A DNA stretch of 62,287 nucleotides from assembly GCA_028288625.1 (NCBI GenBank), contig JAQBNI010000090.1, positions 1 to 62,287 of the forward strand, in the 5' to 3' direction. Shown piece by piece: positions 7,181 to 16,702 of the stretch (positions are counted from its first letter, which is position 1; each line of letters opens with the position of its first letter). The translations under genes were made by a program, and so were the position numbers. The notes below the pieces were generated by a model. That model searched no databases. It was not told the DNA's origin and saw only the letters and a list, made by a program, of their open reading frames with translations. The DNA is from Bacteroidota bacterium. Its GTDB lineage: Bacteria; Bacteroidota; Bacteroidia; Chitinophagales; JADIYW01.

Positions 7181-9655
7181 TTAAAAATTAAAGTTGAAGC
7201 CGAAAGTCATGATCCAGTTATAACTTTTAGGATTATCGCGGTGCGTAACGCGCCACATCACATCCCAGCGGATAAACTTCAATATATTCTCCAATCCAAA
7301 ACCCACTTCTATGTAAGGAACTTTTCCTAATTGATGAATAAAACTATTATTTAGTTGGTTCATCTCTAAATTATTTTTAGAAACATTGCCCCATACACCG
7401 CGTGTATGGATCACTTCCCGAAGTTTTAATTTTCTTATACCGGGAATTCTGTTAAGAAAAAATCCGTCAAAATGGTGAGAGAAATTCCATTGGATATATT
7501 GATCGCTGTAAAATTCATAATCATTCATTAAGTTGAACGCGGTATTGCTGAATGCAAATGTCTGGTTGCCGTCGTGCACTTCGGATAACAGGAAGGGTAC
7601 AGTACCAAACAGCTTTCCCGCCTGGAATTTCATTTCAAATCTTCCTATCGTATGTATAGGAATGATGTCAGAAAATGCAAGTGTAATTTTATGGTAGTTA
7701 AACTGGCTTCGAAATCCCTTTATGCCATACACATATTCCAGCTGTATCACGGGAATACTACTGCTGTTTATACTGCTGCGGAACAAAGAATTTTTGTCGA
7801 TGTATTTCTCGCCGATGGCAAACCTCGCCTGCCACACGAGTTCCGTTTCATTTAATTTATTCATCGTATCTACGCCTGATTCAGCATTTGGATACAAAAA
7901 ACGAAACGGCACCAGTCCTTGCCCGATCCTCCTGTTTTGAATCGTGAGGCTCATACTCATTCCTTGCTTATATTCTATCTCGTAGCTAAGCTTAGTAATA
8001 TCCAAATACAGCCAGCGTTCCAATGGTCTTCTCCTTAAAATAATTACATTTAAAATATTATCTGCATCCAGAAGGTCTGTTGTTCTCGACATCTTCCCAA
8101 TGTCATGCATAAAGGATGCACTGTAAATTTGCCGCGGGTGCTTATCCACCATAAATTGCACGCCGACCCCGCCTTTTACTTTTTTATCTCTCAGTCCATA
8201 TGCAATATTTCCACCAGCCTGCGCCCAGTTGCACATTTTCGAATTCGTGCGAATGCCCATGCCAAAGCGCCATCCTTCGAGCTTGTCATAACTCACTACA
8301 CTCACTATAGGACCAAACTCTACCGGACCTGCTTTTACATATCCGCTTAAAATAAAATTGATGATCTCCAGGTAAGTTTTATATGCCGGTACTGTCTTTA
8401 GCGTATCGATCATGTGGTACACCTTTGATTCATTTTTTGACAGTTGAATAAATCGTGAACTATCCCAGTATGCTGCGTCTTTTTTTATTTCTTTCTCATT
8501 GTATGTAACCTGCTCCTTCAATGAATTGATCACGGAATCATTATACGGACTGTTGATCTTAAAATTTTTATACAGCGCATTTTTTCTCGCAACTATAGCA
8601 GGCATCTTTTTCAGCGGAGCAAATTCAATTAATAAATGATCGGTGGTGATCATCCAGAATTTGTTATCGATAAATTCAAAATCCTGGTTTAATTCGATCC
8701 GTTTTATGAAATTGATATTCACGTGCGGCGCCATGCGCAGCTGTATACTTTTGATCGCATAACTGTTTTCAGAAACGATCATGCTGCCATAAAATGTATT
8801 GTCGCCCTTTGTCTTCGGTTCAAAGATCAGTTTGTAATGCACAACATTGTCCAGTACTAAAGTGTCAATCACTTTATAATGATAAAATGTTTTGCAGGAA
8901 TTTGCAATCGGACTGATAAATTGCTTATCCATGATGGTATAGGCATTGTCGTAAATGTTGATGTCCTGGTAAGTGGAGCCGAGAAATTCAGAAAGACTTG
9001 CATCCTCAACACCGGAGATCTTCGAAGCCTTGATGATCTCCCGTTTCTTATTCAGCTTTGTTGTGTAATAAAAATCAGAAATATTTTCCGAAAGCAGCAT
9101 CGGCAGGAATGGTTCATCTTCGGAAGTGCTGTCGATATTTTTGAAGATAAATTGAAAGGGTTTTAAAAGCTTCCGGTTCATGAATTTTTCGGAAAGGTTC
9201 TTTACATCCAGCTCGATCTTATTGTAAAATTCATAGCTGTAATTCTGCAGGTGTTTCTTATCGTTCTTATCCTTATTCTCCAGGATCTTTCGAATGAGGT
9301 AATCTTCAAGACTTTCCTTGCTCGCAACGATCACTGCTTCTGCGAGCATATTCGGGGATGCCTGCAATTCAAAATTGACATGCTGTTTTGCCTGTTTTTT
9401 TATCGGGAGCGTTTGTTCTGTATATCCAAGGTAAGCTGCAGTCAGCGAATCATTATAAGTCTTTAATTTCAGCTGGAAGTAACCCGTATCGTCAGTCGTA
9501 GCTCCGAGCGTTGTGCCTTTTATATAAATATTCGCATAACTGATAGGCGCTTTTGTTTTTGCATCAAAAACCTGTCCGTCGATGAAGACCTGGCTTTTAA
9601 CAGAAAGATGCCCTAAAAATAAAAGGAATAGTATATTTGCTTTTCTGAATTTCAC
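7181..9655 (-). CDS. DUF5686 outer-membrane protein with carboxypeptidase-like regulatory domain
   Basis: 824 residues. A signal peptide (LFLLFLGHLSVKSQ) is followed by a carboxypeptidase-regulatory-like beta sandwich (GQVFDAKTKAPISYANIYIKG and the TTDDTGYFQL turn) at about 25-100. Then comes the long DUF5686 region, ending in alternating-hydrophobicity strands and a terminal aromatic (FGFNFNF), as expected of an outer-membrane barrel. Members of this family are common and poorly characterised in Bacteroidota and resemble the core architecture of TonB-dependent receptors without the plug. The start codon is GTG (9655-9653); no in-frame ATG lies nearby upstream. It stands alone, between the CBS gene on the same strand and divergent xth. 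Function unknown. Confidence 0.85.
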   Translation of the reverse strand: MKFRKANILFLLFLGHLSVKSQVFIDGQVFDAKTKAPISYANIYIKGTTLGATTDDTGYFQLKLKTYNDSLTAAYLGYTEQTLPIKKQAKQHVNFELQASPNMLAEAVIVASKESLEDYLIRKILENKDKNDKKHLQNYSYEFYNKIELDVKNLSEKFMNRKLLKPFQFIFKNIDSTSEDEPFLPMLLSENISDFYYTTKLNKKREIIKASKISGVEDASLSEFLGSTYQDINIYDNAYTIMDKQFISPIANSCKTFYHYKVIDTLVLDNVVHYKLIFEPKTKGDNTFYGSMIVSENSYAIKSIQLRMAPHVNINFIKRIELNQDFEFIDNKFWMITTDHLLIEFAPLKKMPAIVARKNALYKNFKINSPYNDSVINSLKEQVTYNEKEIKKDAAYWDSSRFIQLSKNESKVYHMIDTLKTVPAYKTYLEIINFILSGYVKAGPVEFGPIVSVVSYDKLEGWRFGMGIRTNSKMCNWAQAGGNIAYGLRDKKVKGGVGVQFMVDKHPRQIYSASFMHDIGKMSRTTDLLDADNILNVIILRRRPLERWLYLDITKLSYEIEYKQGMSMSLTIQNRRIGQGLVPFRFLYPNAESGVDTMNKLNETELVWQARFAIGEKYIDKNSLFRSSINSSSIPVIQLEYVYGIKGFRSQFNYHKITLAFSDIIPIHTIGRFEMKFQAGKLFGTVPFLLSEVHDGNQTFAFSNTAFNLMNDYEFYSDQYIQWNFSHHFDGFFLNRIPGIRKLKLREVIHTRGVWGNVSKNNLEMNQLNNSFIHQLGKVPYIEVGFGLENILKFIRWDVMWRVTHRDNPKSYNWIMTFGFNFNF

Positions 9656-9709
9656 TAAATGGTGAAGTTAATCATTTCCGCAATTCTTTAAATCAGAACA
9701 CAATTTAAA

Positions 9710-10486
9710 ATGGACACTTTAGAAATAATTTCATACAATGTGAATGGCATCCGCGCTGCTATTTCAAAAGGATTGATCGATTGGATAAAACAAACAAACT
9801 ACGATGTTTACCTTTTCCAGGAAATTAAAGCGGACGAAGCCAGCATTCCTCACAAATTATTTGAAGATATCGGTTATAAGCAGTATTGGTTTTCTGCGCA
9901 AAAAAAAGGCTACAGCGGGGTCGGAATTTTAATTAAGAGAGAACATACCAATGTTGTAAAAGGAATGAATATTGAAAAATATGATTTTGAAGGAAGATTG
10001 ATAAGGGTCGATATCGGTGATATCACGATCGTTAACACATACTTTCCTTCCGGCTCAAGTGGCGAGATCAGGCAGGCTGTTAAAATGGAGTACCTGCCGG
10101 AATTCTTTGATTACATACATGAATTGAGAAAGGAAAGAAAGAAAATTATTATCTCCGGAGATTATAATATTTGCCATACTAACATTGATATCCATAATCC
10201 TGTGAGCAATAAAAAAACGTCCGGATTTTTACCGGAAGAACGCGAATGGTTAACCAAATATTTCGACAGCGGATTTATAGATACCTTCCGCCATTTATAT
10301 CCGGAAAAAAAAGATACTTACTCCTGGTGGAGTTCATTTGCAAACGCCCGCAACAACAATAAAGGGTGGCGCATCGATTACCATGCAGTTACAAAGGAAA
10401 TGAAAGAACAGTTAGTAGATGCGCAAATCTTTATGGATGTAAAGCACTCCGATCATTGCCCGGTTTACTTGAAAATTAAAGTGTGA
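9710..10486 (+). CDS. xth: Exodeoxyribonuclease III (AP endonuclease, ExoA/Xth family)
   Basis: 258-residue endonuclease/exonuclease/phosphatase-fold enzyme that incises DNA 5' of abasic sites and degrades 3' ends during base excision repair. The family's catalytic blocks are all present: SYNVNGIRAA at 8-17, the metal ligand Glu38 in LFQEIKADE, SGDYNICHTNID (Asp and Asn), RIDYHAV, and the final SDHCPV carrying the catalytic Asp-His. Length matches standard bacterial ExoA. The start at 9710 is the only good ATG. A TATATTTG box at 9632-9639 on this strand could be its -7 element, with a leader of about 70 bases. The preceding gene is divergent. Confidence 0.95.
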   Translation: MDTLEIISYNVNGIRAAISKGLIDWIKQTNYDVYLFQEIKADEASIPHKLFEDIGYKQYWFSAQKKGYSGVGILIKREHTNVVKGMNIEKYDFEGRLIRVDIGDITIVNTYFPSGSSGEIRQAVKMEYLPEFFDYIHELRKERKKIIISGDYNICHTNIDIHNPVSNKKTSGFLPEEREWLTKYFDSGFIDTFRHLYPEKKDTYSWWSSFANARNNNKGWRIDYHAVTKEMKEQLVDAQIFMDVKHSDHCPVYLKIKV

Positions 10487-10497
10487 TCTTTAATGCC

Positions 10498-10505
10498 TAC
10501 TTTTG
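10498..10505 (+). promoter_or_regulatory. Candidate Bacteroidota -7 box before the solute-binding protein gene
   Basis: TACTTTTG fits the TAnnTTTG -7 consensus and ends 13 bases before the ATG at 10519. No TTG at the ideal -33 spacing was seen, so this rests on the -7 box and its position alone. Confidence 0.45.
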
Positions 10506-10518
10506 CATGTAATTATTT

Positions 10519-12255
10519 ATGAGAAACTTCTTCATTTTATTTATTTCTATACTCACTTTATCCTGCGACCCGGGTGCAAAACGCGATTTTAAATTGCGCG
10601 AAGCTAAGGGGGGGAAATATTACGGAGGAACGTTTCGCTATAATGAAGAAGAATATTTCAAATCATTGTATCCATTAAATATTACTGAGGTTACAGCGCA
10701 TCGCTTATGCGAACAGATCTACGAAGGATTGGTGAAATTCGATGTCAATACCTTAGCTGTTATTCCATGTCTTGCAGAGAAATGGGAGATAGATCCTTCA
10801 GGCACAAAATATACTTTTCATTTGCGCAAGGGTATTTTTTTTCACGATGATCCCTGTTTTAAAAATGGGAAGGGAAGAGAAATGAATGCAGCTGATGTAA
10901 AGTTTTGTTTCGATAGATTGTGTTATCACAATCCGGCAGACAACCAGGGTTTCTGGATCTTCCAGGGAGTGGTAAAAGGTGCAAATGAATACGATTCAAT
11001 AACAGGAAAAAAGATATTACCTCCGGGCGGTGTGAGCGGAGTAAAGGTATTGGATGATTATACGGTAGAAGTGGAACTCGAAAGACCATATGCAGTTTTT
11101 CTCGCACGACTGGGATTGATCTTCGGGAAAATTTATCCGCATGAAGCGGTAGAAAAATATGGCGGAGAAATGCGAATCCATTGTGTGGGCACAGGACCGT
11201 TTTATCTCAAAGTGAACCAGGAAAACCAGGTTACTTTTTTGGCACGCAACCCGAATTACTGGGGAAAAGATAGCTTCGGAAATCAGTTGCCGTATTTAGA
11301 TGCTATACGCATTTCTTATATCAAGGAAAAAAAGAATGAACTCCTGGAGTTTTCAAAAGGGAACAGTGATCTCGTTTACCGCTTTCCATTAGAGATGATC
11401 GATGAGATCGTGGATTACAAACGCAACTTAAAGCCAAAATACGCGGAATTTCAATTGCAATTTATGCCGCAAATTTCCGTGCAGTATTATGGATTCCAGA
11501 ACCAGGGAAAAATTTTCAGCAATGCAAATTTGCGCAAGGCATTTTGTTACGCGATCGACAGGCAAAAATTGTGCGACTTTACTTTAAAAGGCACAGGCTT
11601 TCCTGCAATTTACGGAATGGTTCCGCCGGGAACTGGAACGTTTGATTCAAAAACAGTAAAAGGATTTTATTACGATGCTGCGAAAGCCCAGGATTACATG
11701 GTGAAGGCAGGATATCCGAAAGGAAATGGGTTTCCAAAAGTTACGTTGGAAATAAATTCGGGCGGAACGAGGAATTCGCAAGTTGCAGAAGCATTGAAAA
11801 AAATGATCGAAGAAACTTTAGGAATTCAAATTGATCTGCTTACGGTTCCATGGGCGCAACACACAGAAGCAGTTGAATCCGCGAAGACAGATTTTTACAG
11901 GCTCGGATGGCAGGCGGATTATCCGGACGCGGAAAATTTTCTGAATTTATTTCACAGTAAATATGTCCCGGCAGACATCAATCAAAAAACATATATCAAT
12001 TCATTCCGCTACAAGAGCAAGGCGTTCGATAATTATTTTGATGATGCCATCGCAACTGTTGATGAACAGCAACGGAATGTTTTGTATGCAAAAGCAGATC
12101 AGCAGGTGATGGATGATGCCGTTGTGCTCCCGATTTATTATGATATGGATTTTCGTTTGCTGCAGCCGAATGTGCGCAACTGCCCGCAAAACGCTATGGA
12201 ACAGCGGGATTTTTCTGAAGTTTATTTTGTACCGAAAGCCGCAAAAAAGAAATAA
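10519..12255 (+). CDS. Oligopeptide-binding lipoprotein, ABC solute-binding protein family 5
   Basis: 578 residues. The N-terminus is a lipoprotein signal with lipobox LTLSC (Cys16), so it is expected to be lipid-anchored. The rest is SBP_bac_5/DppA-OppA fold: LAEKWEIDPSGTKYTFHLRKGIFFHDDP, the NAADVKFCFDRL motif, GTGPFYL, RNPNYWG, and later NANLRKAFCYAIDRQKL. These bind peptides or related solutes for ABC uptake. No permease or ATPase gene is next to it, which is unusual for a complete importer but not rare in Bacteroidota. It is followed 68 bases later by the DUF4175 gene on the same strand. The substrate cannot be read from sequence. Confidence 0.9.
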   Translation: MRNFFILFISILTLSCDPGAKRDFKLREAKGGKYYGGTFRYNEEEYFKSLYPLNITEVTAHRLCEQIYEGLVKFDVNTLAVIPCLAEKWEIDPSGTKYTFHLRKGIFFHDDPCFKNGKGREMNAADVKFCFDRLCYHNPADNQGFWIFQGVVKGANEYDSITGKKILPPGGVSGVKVLDDYTVEVELERPYAVFLARLGLIFGKIYPHEAVEKYGGEMRIHCVGTGPFYLKVNQENQVTFLARNPNYWGKDSFGNQLPYLDAIRISYIKEKKNELLEFSKGNSDLVYRFPLEMIDEIVDYKRNLKPKYAEFQLQFMPQISVQYYGFQNQGKIFSNANLRKAFCYAIDRQKLCDFTLKGTGFPAIYGMVPPGTGTFDSKTVKGFYYDAAKAQDYMVKAGYPKGNGFPKVTLEINSGGTRNSQVAEALKKMIEETLGIQIDLLTVPWAQHTEAVESAKTDFYRLGWQADYPDAENFLNLFHSKYVPADINQKTYINSFRYKSKAFDNYFDDAIATVDEQQRNVLYAKADQQVMDDAVVLPIYYDMDFRLLQPNVRNCPQNAMEQRDFSEVYFVPKAAKKK

Positions 12256-12323
12256 TCGCGTTAAAATAAAATAACAATTTTTCATAGAGAAAAGATCAAC
12301 TATTCCCTATTTTTATTAGCTCT

Positions 12324-15300
12324 ATGGAAACTAACTACCAACTCCTCATCCTTAAGCTCGACGGTTTTATCAGGAAATTTTACCTGAATAAACTGGTGCG
12401 CGGAGTTTTATTGTTTTCAGGTTTGTTGCTGGGTTTTTATTTATTCATTTCTTTGTTTGAATACCAGCTTTATTTTTCTACTTCCATCAGGAAAATTTTA
12501 TTAGCAGCCTTTTTGCTTACAGCAGTTTCCGGTTTATACTTGTGGGTGATCGATCCTTTGATTCATTATTTAAAATTAGGACGGCAGATTTCGCATGAAC
12601 AGGCGGCAACAATTATCGGCAGTCATTTTGAAAATGTAAAAGACCGGCTTTTAAATATTCTGCAATTAAGACAGCAGTCGCAGAATGTTTACAATAAAGA
12701 ATTGATCGAAGCAAGTATCAACCAGAAAACGGAATCCATAAAGCTCGTTCCCTTTTCCAACGCTATCAATTTAAATGATAACAGGAAGTATTTAAAATAT
12801 GCGCTTCCACCTTTGTTTATTATTTTATTCCTGTTGATCGCTGCACCGAATATTTTAAAAGAAAGCAACACGAGATTATTAAATCCTGATAAGGTTTTTG
12901 CAAAAAAAGCGCCGTTTGATTTTATCCTCGAAAATAAGAATTTGAAGATGTTGCAATACCAGGACATTGAGATCAAATTAAGTATTAAAGGAAAAACATT
13001 GCCGAACGAAGTATTTATTGACGAAGACGGGAAGAATTATAAAATGGAAAAAACCGCGCCGGATAAATTTTCATACCGGTTTGCGAATGTGCAAAAGGAT
13101 ATAAAATTTTATTTCTCTGCGAACGATTATAACAGCGATGAACATTCCATTCGCGTGCTTAAAAAACCGATGATCGCGAATTTCATTACCAATTTAATTT
13201 ACCCTGGATATACAGGAAAGAAAAATGAATCCGTAAAAAATACCGGCGACCTCGTGGTTCCTGCAGGCACCAGCATTAACTGGAATTTTGAAACATCAGG
13301 TACAGATGATGTCAAAATTATTATGGATGGACAAACCTTCAACACGAATAAAAATGCGAAAGATAAATTCTCGTTTTCAAAAAGAATTATTAGAGATACA
13401 CGCTACACCATTTTAGTTTCGAACAGCGAAGTTTCGAAAGGAGATTCCGTTTCATTTACGATCTCCGCTACACCGGATAATTTTCCAAGTATAAATGTGG
13501 AACAGGTTAAGGATTCTACTCAAAAAGATTTTGCAATTTTCCTCGGTGCAGTTTCCGATGATTATGGTTTATCGAGGTTGGAATTTCATTACGCAATAAC
13601 AGATGAAAAAGGCGCGGTCACGGAAGCAAAAAAACAACAGCTTCCGCTTTCCAATAAATCTATTTCCGATTTTAATTTCCAGGTTGATTTTTCAAAATAC
13701 ACAGTTCACCCGGGAGATAAAATGGATTATTATTTTGAGATATGGGATAACGATGGCGTCACCGGTCCTAAATCCACAAAATCGCAATCGTTTGTATATG
13801 ATAAGCCAACAGTGAAGGAACTGGAAAAACAAGAGTTTGAAAATAATGAAGATATCAAGGACGATCTCAGTGCGGCGCAGGCAGACGCGCAGAAATTAGC
13901 AGCGCAGATCAAGGAAATGAAAGAAAAGATATTGAGCAAGAATGCGCTTTCATGGGAGGATAAAAAACAGCTGGAGCAGATTCAAAAGAAGCACGATGAG
14001 TTAAGCGAAGAACTGAAACAGATAAAAGATAAGTATGAGGAGAACCTGAAAAACCAGGAAGAGTTTAAGAAGCCTGATCCTGATATTTTGCAGAAACAGG
14101 AAAAGCTGCAGGAGATAATGAATGATGTGATGAGCGATGAGATGAAAGATCTCATGAAGCAGATCGAAGACATCCTGCAAAAAATGGAGCAGAAAAATAC
14201 TTTCGAGAATCTCGATAAAATGGAATTGAGCAACCACGATCTGAAATCGGAACTCGATAAAATGAAGGATCTTTTTAAGCAACTCGAAGTAGAACAAAAA
14301 GCGCAGGAGACAATCGATAAGTTGAATGCATTGTCGCAGGAACAGGATAAATTAAGTCAGCAGACAAAGGACAACGCGCAGCCGCAGGAGCAACTGCAGC
14401 AAAAGCAGGAAGAGTTAAATAAAAAAATGGACGATGTAAAAGAAGACCTGAAGAAACTGGATAAGCTGAATAAAGAGAACGATAGCAAGCTGGATACAAA
14501 AGCTAACGAAGAACAAAGCGAAGACATCAAAAAAGAGATGGAGAAAAGCAGCGATGAGCTTCAGCAAAAACAAAATGACAAAGCTTCGAAATCGCAAAAG
14601 TCTTCTTCGCAAAAAATGCAAAAGATGGCGCAGAAAATGAAAACTGATCTCGACAAGATGCAGATGGATCAGAATGCGGAAGACATCCAGATGATACGCC
14701 AGTTATTAGAAAACCTTGTGAAATTATCTTTCGACCAGGAACAGCTGATGAAGGAATTGGAGAAAACGGAAACAGAAAGTCCGAAGTATGTGCAGATCAT
14801 GCAAAAGCAATATGATCTTCGGGATGATGCAAAAATGATCGGCGATAGTTTGCAAAGTTTGGGCAAGCGCCAGTTTCAGCTGCAGACTTTTATTTCCGAT
14901 GAAATGTACAAGCTGAACCGCGAAATGAAAAAATCACTGGATAACCTGGAATCGAGAAATAAACCCACAACAGGCGTTGCACAGCAGATGGTGATGACCT
15001 CTGCAAATAACCTGGCGCTGATGCTCGCAGAATCGCTGGATAATATGCAGCAACAGCAAAAGAGTATGAAACAAGGAAGTGGGTCGTGCACCAAGCCGGG
15101 TGGGAAGGGCGAGAAACCCAACATGAGTGAGATGCAGAAAAAACTCGGCGAACAATTGGGTAAAATGCAGGAAAGCATGAAGGATGGCAAAGATCCCAAG
15201 AAAATGGGCAAGGATTTCGCCGATGCTGTTCAAAAACAAGCTGCTATCCGGGAAGCGCTTCGCCAGATGAAAGAAAAAATGAGCCAGCAACAAAAAGATG

Positions 15301-15623
15301 GGTCGGGAGTCGATGAGATGATGAAGAAGATGGATGATATCGAGAAGGATCTTACTATCAAAAAACTTTCCCCGGAAACTTTAAAACGGCATAAGGAAAT
15401 AGAAACCAGGCTGTTGGATTTTGAAAAAGCCCAACGTGAACAGGACCAGGACGAAAAGCGACAGTCCAAGACAGGCATAGATGTTCCCCGTAAATTGCCG
15501 GCAAACCTCGAAGATTATCTTCAAAAGCGCAAATCGGCGTTGGAATTATACCAAACGGTGCCGCCGAACCTGAAGCCTTTTTATAAAAATTTAGTAGAGA
15601 AGTACTTGCGACTTGTTAACTAA
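12324..15623 (+). CDS. DUF4175 family membrane protein with long coiled coil
   Basis: 1099 residues. Three hydrophobic segments lie at the N-terminus (about 27-45, 58-76 and 155-174). Between about 180 and 495 there are beta-rich, Ig-like stretches. From about 500 to 950 the chain is extraordinarily rich in Lys, Glu, Gln, Asp and Met (runs such as LQQKQEELNKKMDDVKEDL), predicting long coiled coils or extended helices, and a further charged helical segment ends near EDYLQKRKSALELYQTVPP. This is the DUF4175 architecture found in Bacteroidota; the function is unknown and an envelope scaffold role is a guess. Many overlapping minus-strand frames here are only a by-product of the biased codons. 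Confidence 0.88.
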   Translation: METNYQLLILKLDGFIRKFYLNKLVRGVLLFSGLLLGFYLFISLFEYQLYFSTSIRKILLAAFLLTAVSGLYLWVIDPLIHYLKLGRQISHEQAATIIGSHFENVKDRLLNILQLRQQSQNVYNKELIEASINQKTESIKLVPFSNAINLNDNRKYLKYALPPLFIILFLLIAAPNILKESNTRLLNPDKVFAKKAPFDFILENKNLKMLQYQDIEIKLSIKGKTLPNEVFIDEDGKNYKMEKTAPDKFSYRFANVQKDIKFYFSANDYNSDEHSIRVLKKPMIANFITNLIYPGYTGKKNESVKNTGDLVVPAGTSINWNFETSGTDDVKIIMDGQTFNTNKNAKDKFSFSKRIIRDTRYTILVSNSEVSKGDSVSFTISATPDNFPSINVEQVKDSTQKDFAIFLGAVSDDYGLSRLEFHYAITDEKGAVTEAKKQQLPLSNKSISDFNFQVDFSKYTVHPGDKMDYYFEIWDNDGVTGPKSTKSQSFVYDKPTVKELEKQEFENNEDIKDDLSAAQADAQKLAAQIKEMKEKILSKNALSWEDKKQLEQIQKKHDELSEELKQIKDKYEENLKNQEEFKKPDPDILQKQEKLQEIMNDVMSDEMKDLMKQIEDILQKMEQKNTFENLDKMELSNHDLKSELDKMKDLFKQLEVEQKAQETIDKLNALSQEQDKLSQQTKDNAQPQEQLQQKQEELNKKMDDVKEDLKKLDKLNKENDSKLDTKANEEQSEDIKKEMEKSSDELQQKQNDKASKSQKSSSQKMQKMAQKMKTDLDKMQMDQNAEDIQMIRQLLENLVKLSFDQEQLMKELEKTETESPKYVQIMQKQYDLRDDAKMIGDSLQSLGKRQFQLQTFISDEMYKLNREMKKSLDNLESRNKPTTGVAQQMVMTSANNLALMLAESLDNMQQQQKSMKQGSGSCTKPGGKGEKPNMSEMQKKLGEQLGKMQESMKDGKDPKKMGKDFADAVQKQAAIREALRQMKEKMSQQQKDGSGVDEMMKKMDDIEKDLTIKKLSPETLKRHKEIETRLLDFEKAQREQDQDEKRQSKTGIDVPRKLPANLEDYLQKRKSALELYQTVPPNLKPFYKNLVEKYLRLVN

Positions 15624-15725
15624 TTGTTTAAACTTGCGTATATATAATACCTGCTACAAGAAATCAGGCCATTTTTTCCTAAGTCTCCCAACTAAAAACC
15701 TCTTTAAGTAATCTAATATATTGGT

Positions 15726-16136
15726 ATGAAAGAGGTAATCCGCTTAAAAATTAAGTCCCGTTTAGAAAATATTGCCAAAGTTGAATCAATGATCGAATCG
15801 TTGCGAGAGCAGTTTGATATCAACGATGAACAGTATGGCAACATGTTATTGGCTTCTGTTGAGGCAGTTACGAATGCTATTGAGCATGGAAATAACCTGG
15901 ATGCTAAAAAAGAAGTGAATATTGAAGCCTATAAATCCAAGGATGAATTCAAGCTGTCCATCCGGGATGAAGGCGCTGGTTTTAATCCCGACAGGTTGCC
16001 GGATCCTACAACTCCGGAATTTCGCGAACAGCCTGATGGTCGCGGCGTCTACCTGATGAAGAAATTAGCCGATAAGGTTTTTTTCCGCGATGGCGGTTCA
16101 TGCGTTGAAATGCGTTTCAGCCTTTCATTAGATTAA
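15726..16136 (+). CDS. RsbW-like ATP-binding protein (anti-sigma regulatory kinase family)
   Basis: 136-residue HATPase_c_2 protein. N box: LLASVEAVTNAIEHGN (Glu and Asn for Mg-ATP) near residues 39-54. G1 box: IRDEGAGFNP near 79-88. G2 box: GRGVYLMKKLAD near 104-115. It is the size of RsbW/SpoIIAB serine kinases, which bind and inactivate sigma factors or phosphorylate STAS antagonists. No STAS protein, PP2C phosphatase or sigma factor is next to it, so its partner is encoded elsewhere. It lies 102 bases after the DUF4175 gene, and its downstream neighbour is ybeY, 59 bases away. Confidence 0.88.
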   Translation: MKEVIRLKIKSRLENIAKVESMIESLREQFDINDEQYGNMLLASVEAVTNAIEHGNNLDAKKEVNIEAYKSKDEFKLSIRDEGAGFNPDRLPDPTTPEFREQPDGRGVYLMKKLADKVFFRDGGSCVEMRFSLSLD

Positions 16137-16176
16137 TCAATCCGTTTTCTTATGCTTTCGCAAAATACTTAAATGA

Positions 16177-16184
16177 TATTTTTG
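16177..16184 (+). promoter_or_regulatory. Candidate -7 box before ybeY
   Basis: TATTTTTG matches TAnnTTTG and ends 11 bases before the ATG at 16196. Its place supports the ATG at 16196 over a TTG two codons upstream. No clear -33 TTG was found. Confidence 0.4.
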
Positions 16185-16195
16185 CATTTTTGATC

Positions 16196-16642
16196 ATGGC
16201 AATTTCCTTTAATTTTCAAGACGTACAAAAACCGGTTTTTTTTAAAGCGGGAAAGATAAAGTCGTGGTTAAAAAATATTGCGGAAAAAGAAAATTTTGTT
16301 TTGAAAGAGCTGCACTATATTTTTTTGGACGATATAGCCATCCTGAAAATCAATGTTGATTATTTAGGTCACGATACTTATACGGATATCATCACGTTTG
16401 ATAATTCTGAAAAACAGGGAAATATGGAAGGCGATATTTTTATTTCACTGGAAAGAGTGGAGGCGAACGCGAAAAAATACAAAGTTTCTTTAGAGCATGA
16501 ATTGCATCGCGTGATGGCGCATGGCTTGCTGCATTTATGCGGATATAAGGATAAGAAGAAAAAAGATATTGAAGTGATGCGTAAAAAAGAAGAAGAATAT
16601 CTGCAACTTTATTATCGTCATCGCGAGCGAAACGAAGTGTAG
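16196..16642 (+). CDS. ybeY: Endoribonuclease YbeY, 16S rRNA maturation
   Basis: 148-residue UPF0054 metalloprotein, needed for 16S rRNA 3'-end processing and ribosome quality control. The family blocks DYLGHDTYTDIITF and GDIFISLERV are present, and the zinc motif reads MAHGLLHLCGYKDKKK. The first two His ligands are there; the third position of the usual HGxLHLxGYDH motif is not His here (Lys-Asp follow Tyr), a variation I believe is usual in Bacteroidota. The ATG at 16196 is preferred because a TTG two codons earlier gives only two extra residues. The last eight codons (RHRERNEV) and the stop lie inside a palindromic repeat (16616-16699), so the C-terminal tail is probably borrowed from a repeat insertion. 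Confidence 0.93.
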   Translation: MAISFNFQDVQKPVFFKAGKIKSWLKNIAEKENFVLKELHYIFLDDIAILKINVDYLGHDTYTDIITFDNSEKQGNMEGDIFISLERVEANAKKYKVSLEHELHRVMAHGLLHLCGYKDKKKKDIEVMRKKEEEYLQLYYRHRERNEV

Positions 16643-16699
16643 CGTGGCGATCTGTTGAATTCGACGGATTACGACGGTCGTTCCTCCCTCGTAATGACG
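16616..16699. repeat. Palindrome-ended dispersed repeat supplying the ybeY C-terminus
   Basis: An 84-base element whose ends are inverted: CGTCATCGCGAG at 16616-16627 and CTCGTAATGACG at 16688-16699, 10 of 12 bases complementary. The inside holds GCGAAACGAAGTG and GGCGATCTG, which resemble the widespread GTCATTGCGAGxxxCGAAxCAATCTG dispersed repeat seen in many bacterial genomes (from memory). It begins inside ybeY and provides its last eight codons and TAG stop, then ends three bases before the convergent small gene at 16703. Only one copy is in the window. Confidence 0.7.
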
Positions 16700-16702
16700 A
16701 AA

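Noticed and set aside
13730-15478. Several minus-strand frames over the DUF4175 gene
   Set aside because: They are by-products of Lys/Glu/Gln-rich codons in the coiled coil and have no start context or family motif.
15640-15680. Terminator after the DUF4175 gene
   Set aside because: A weak CTG/CAG pairing with a T-run is present, but the stem is too short to support.
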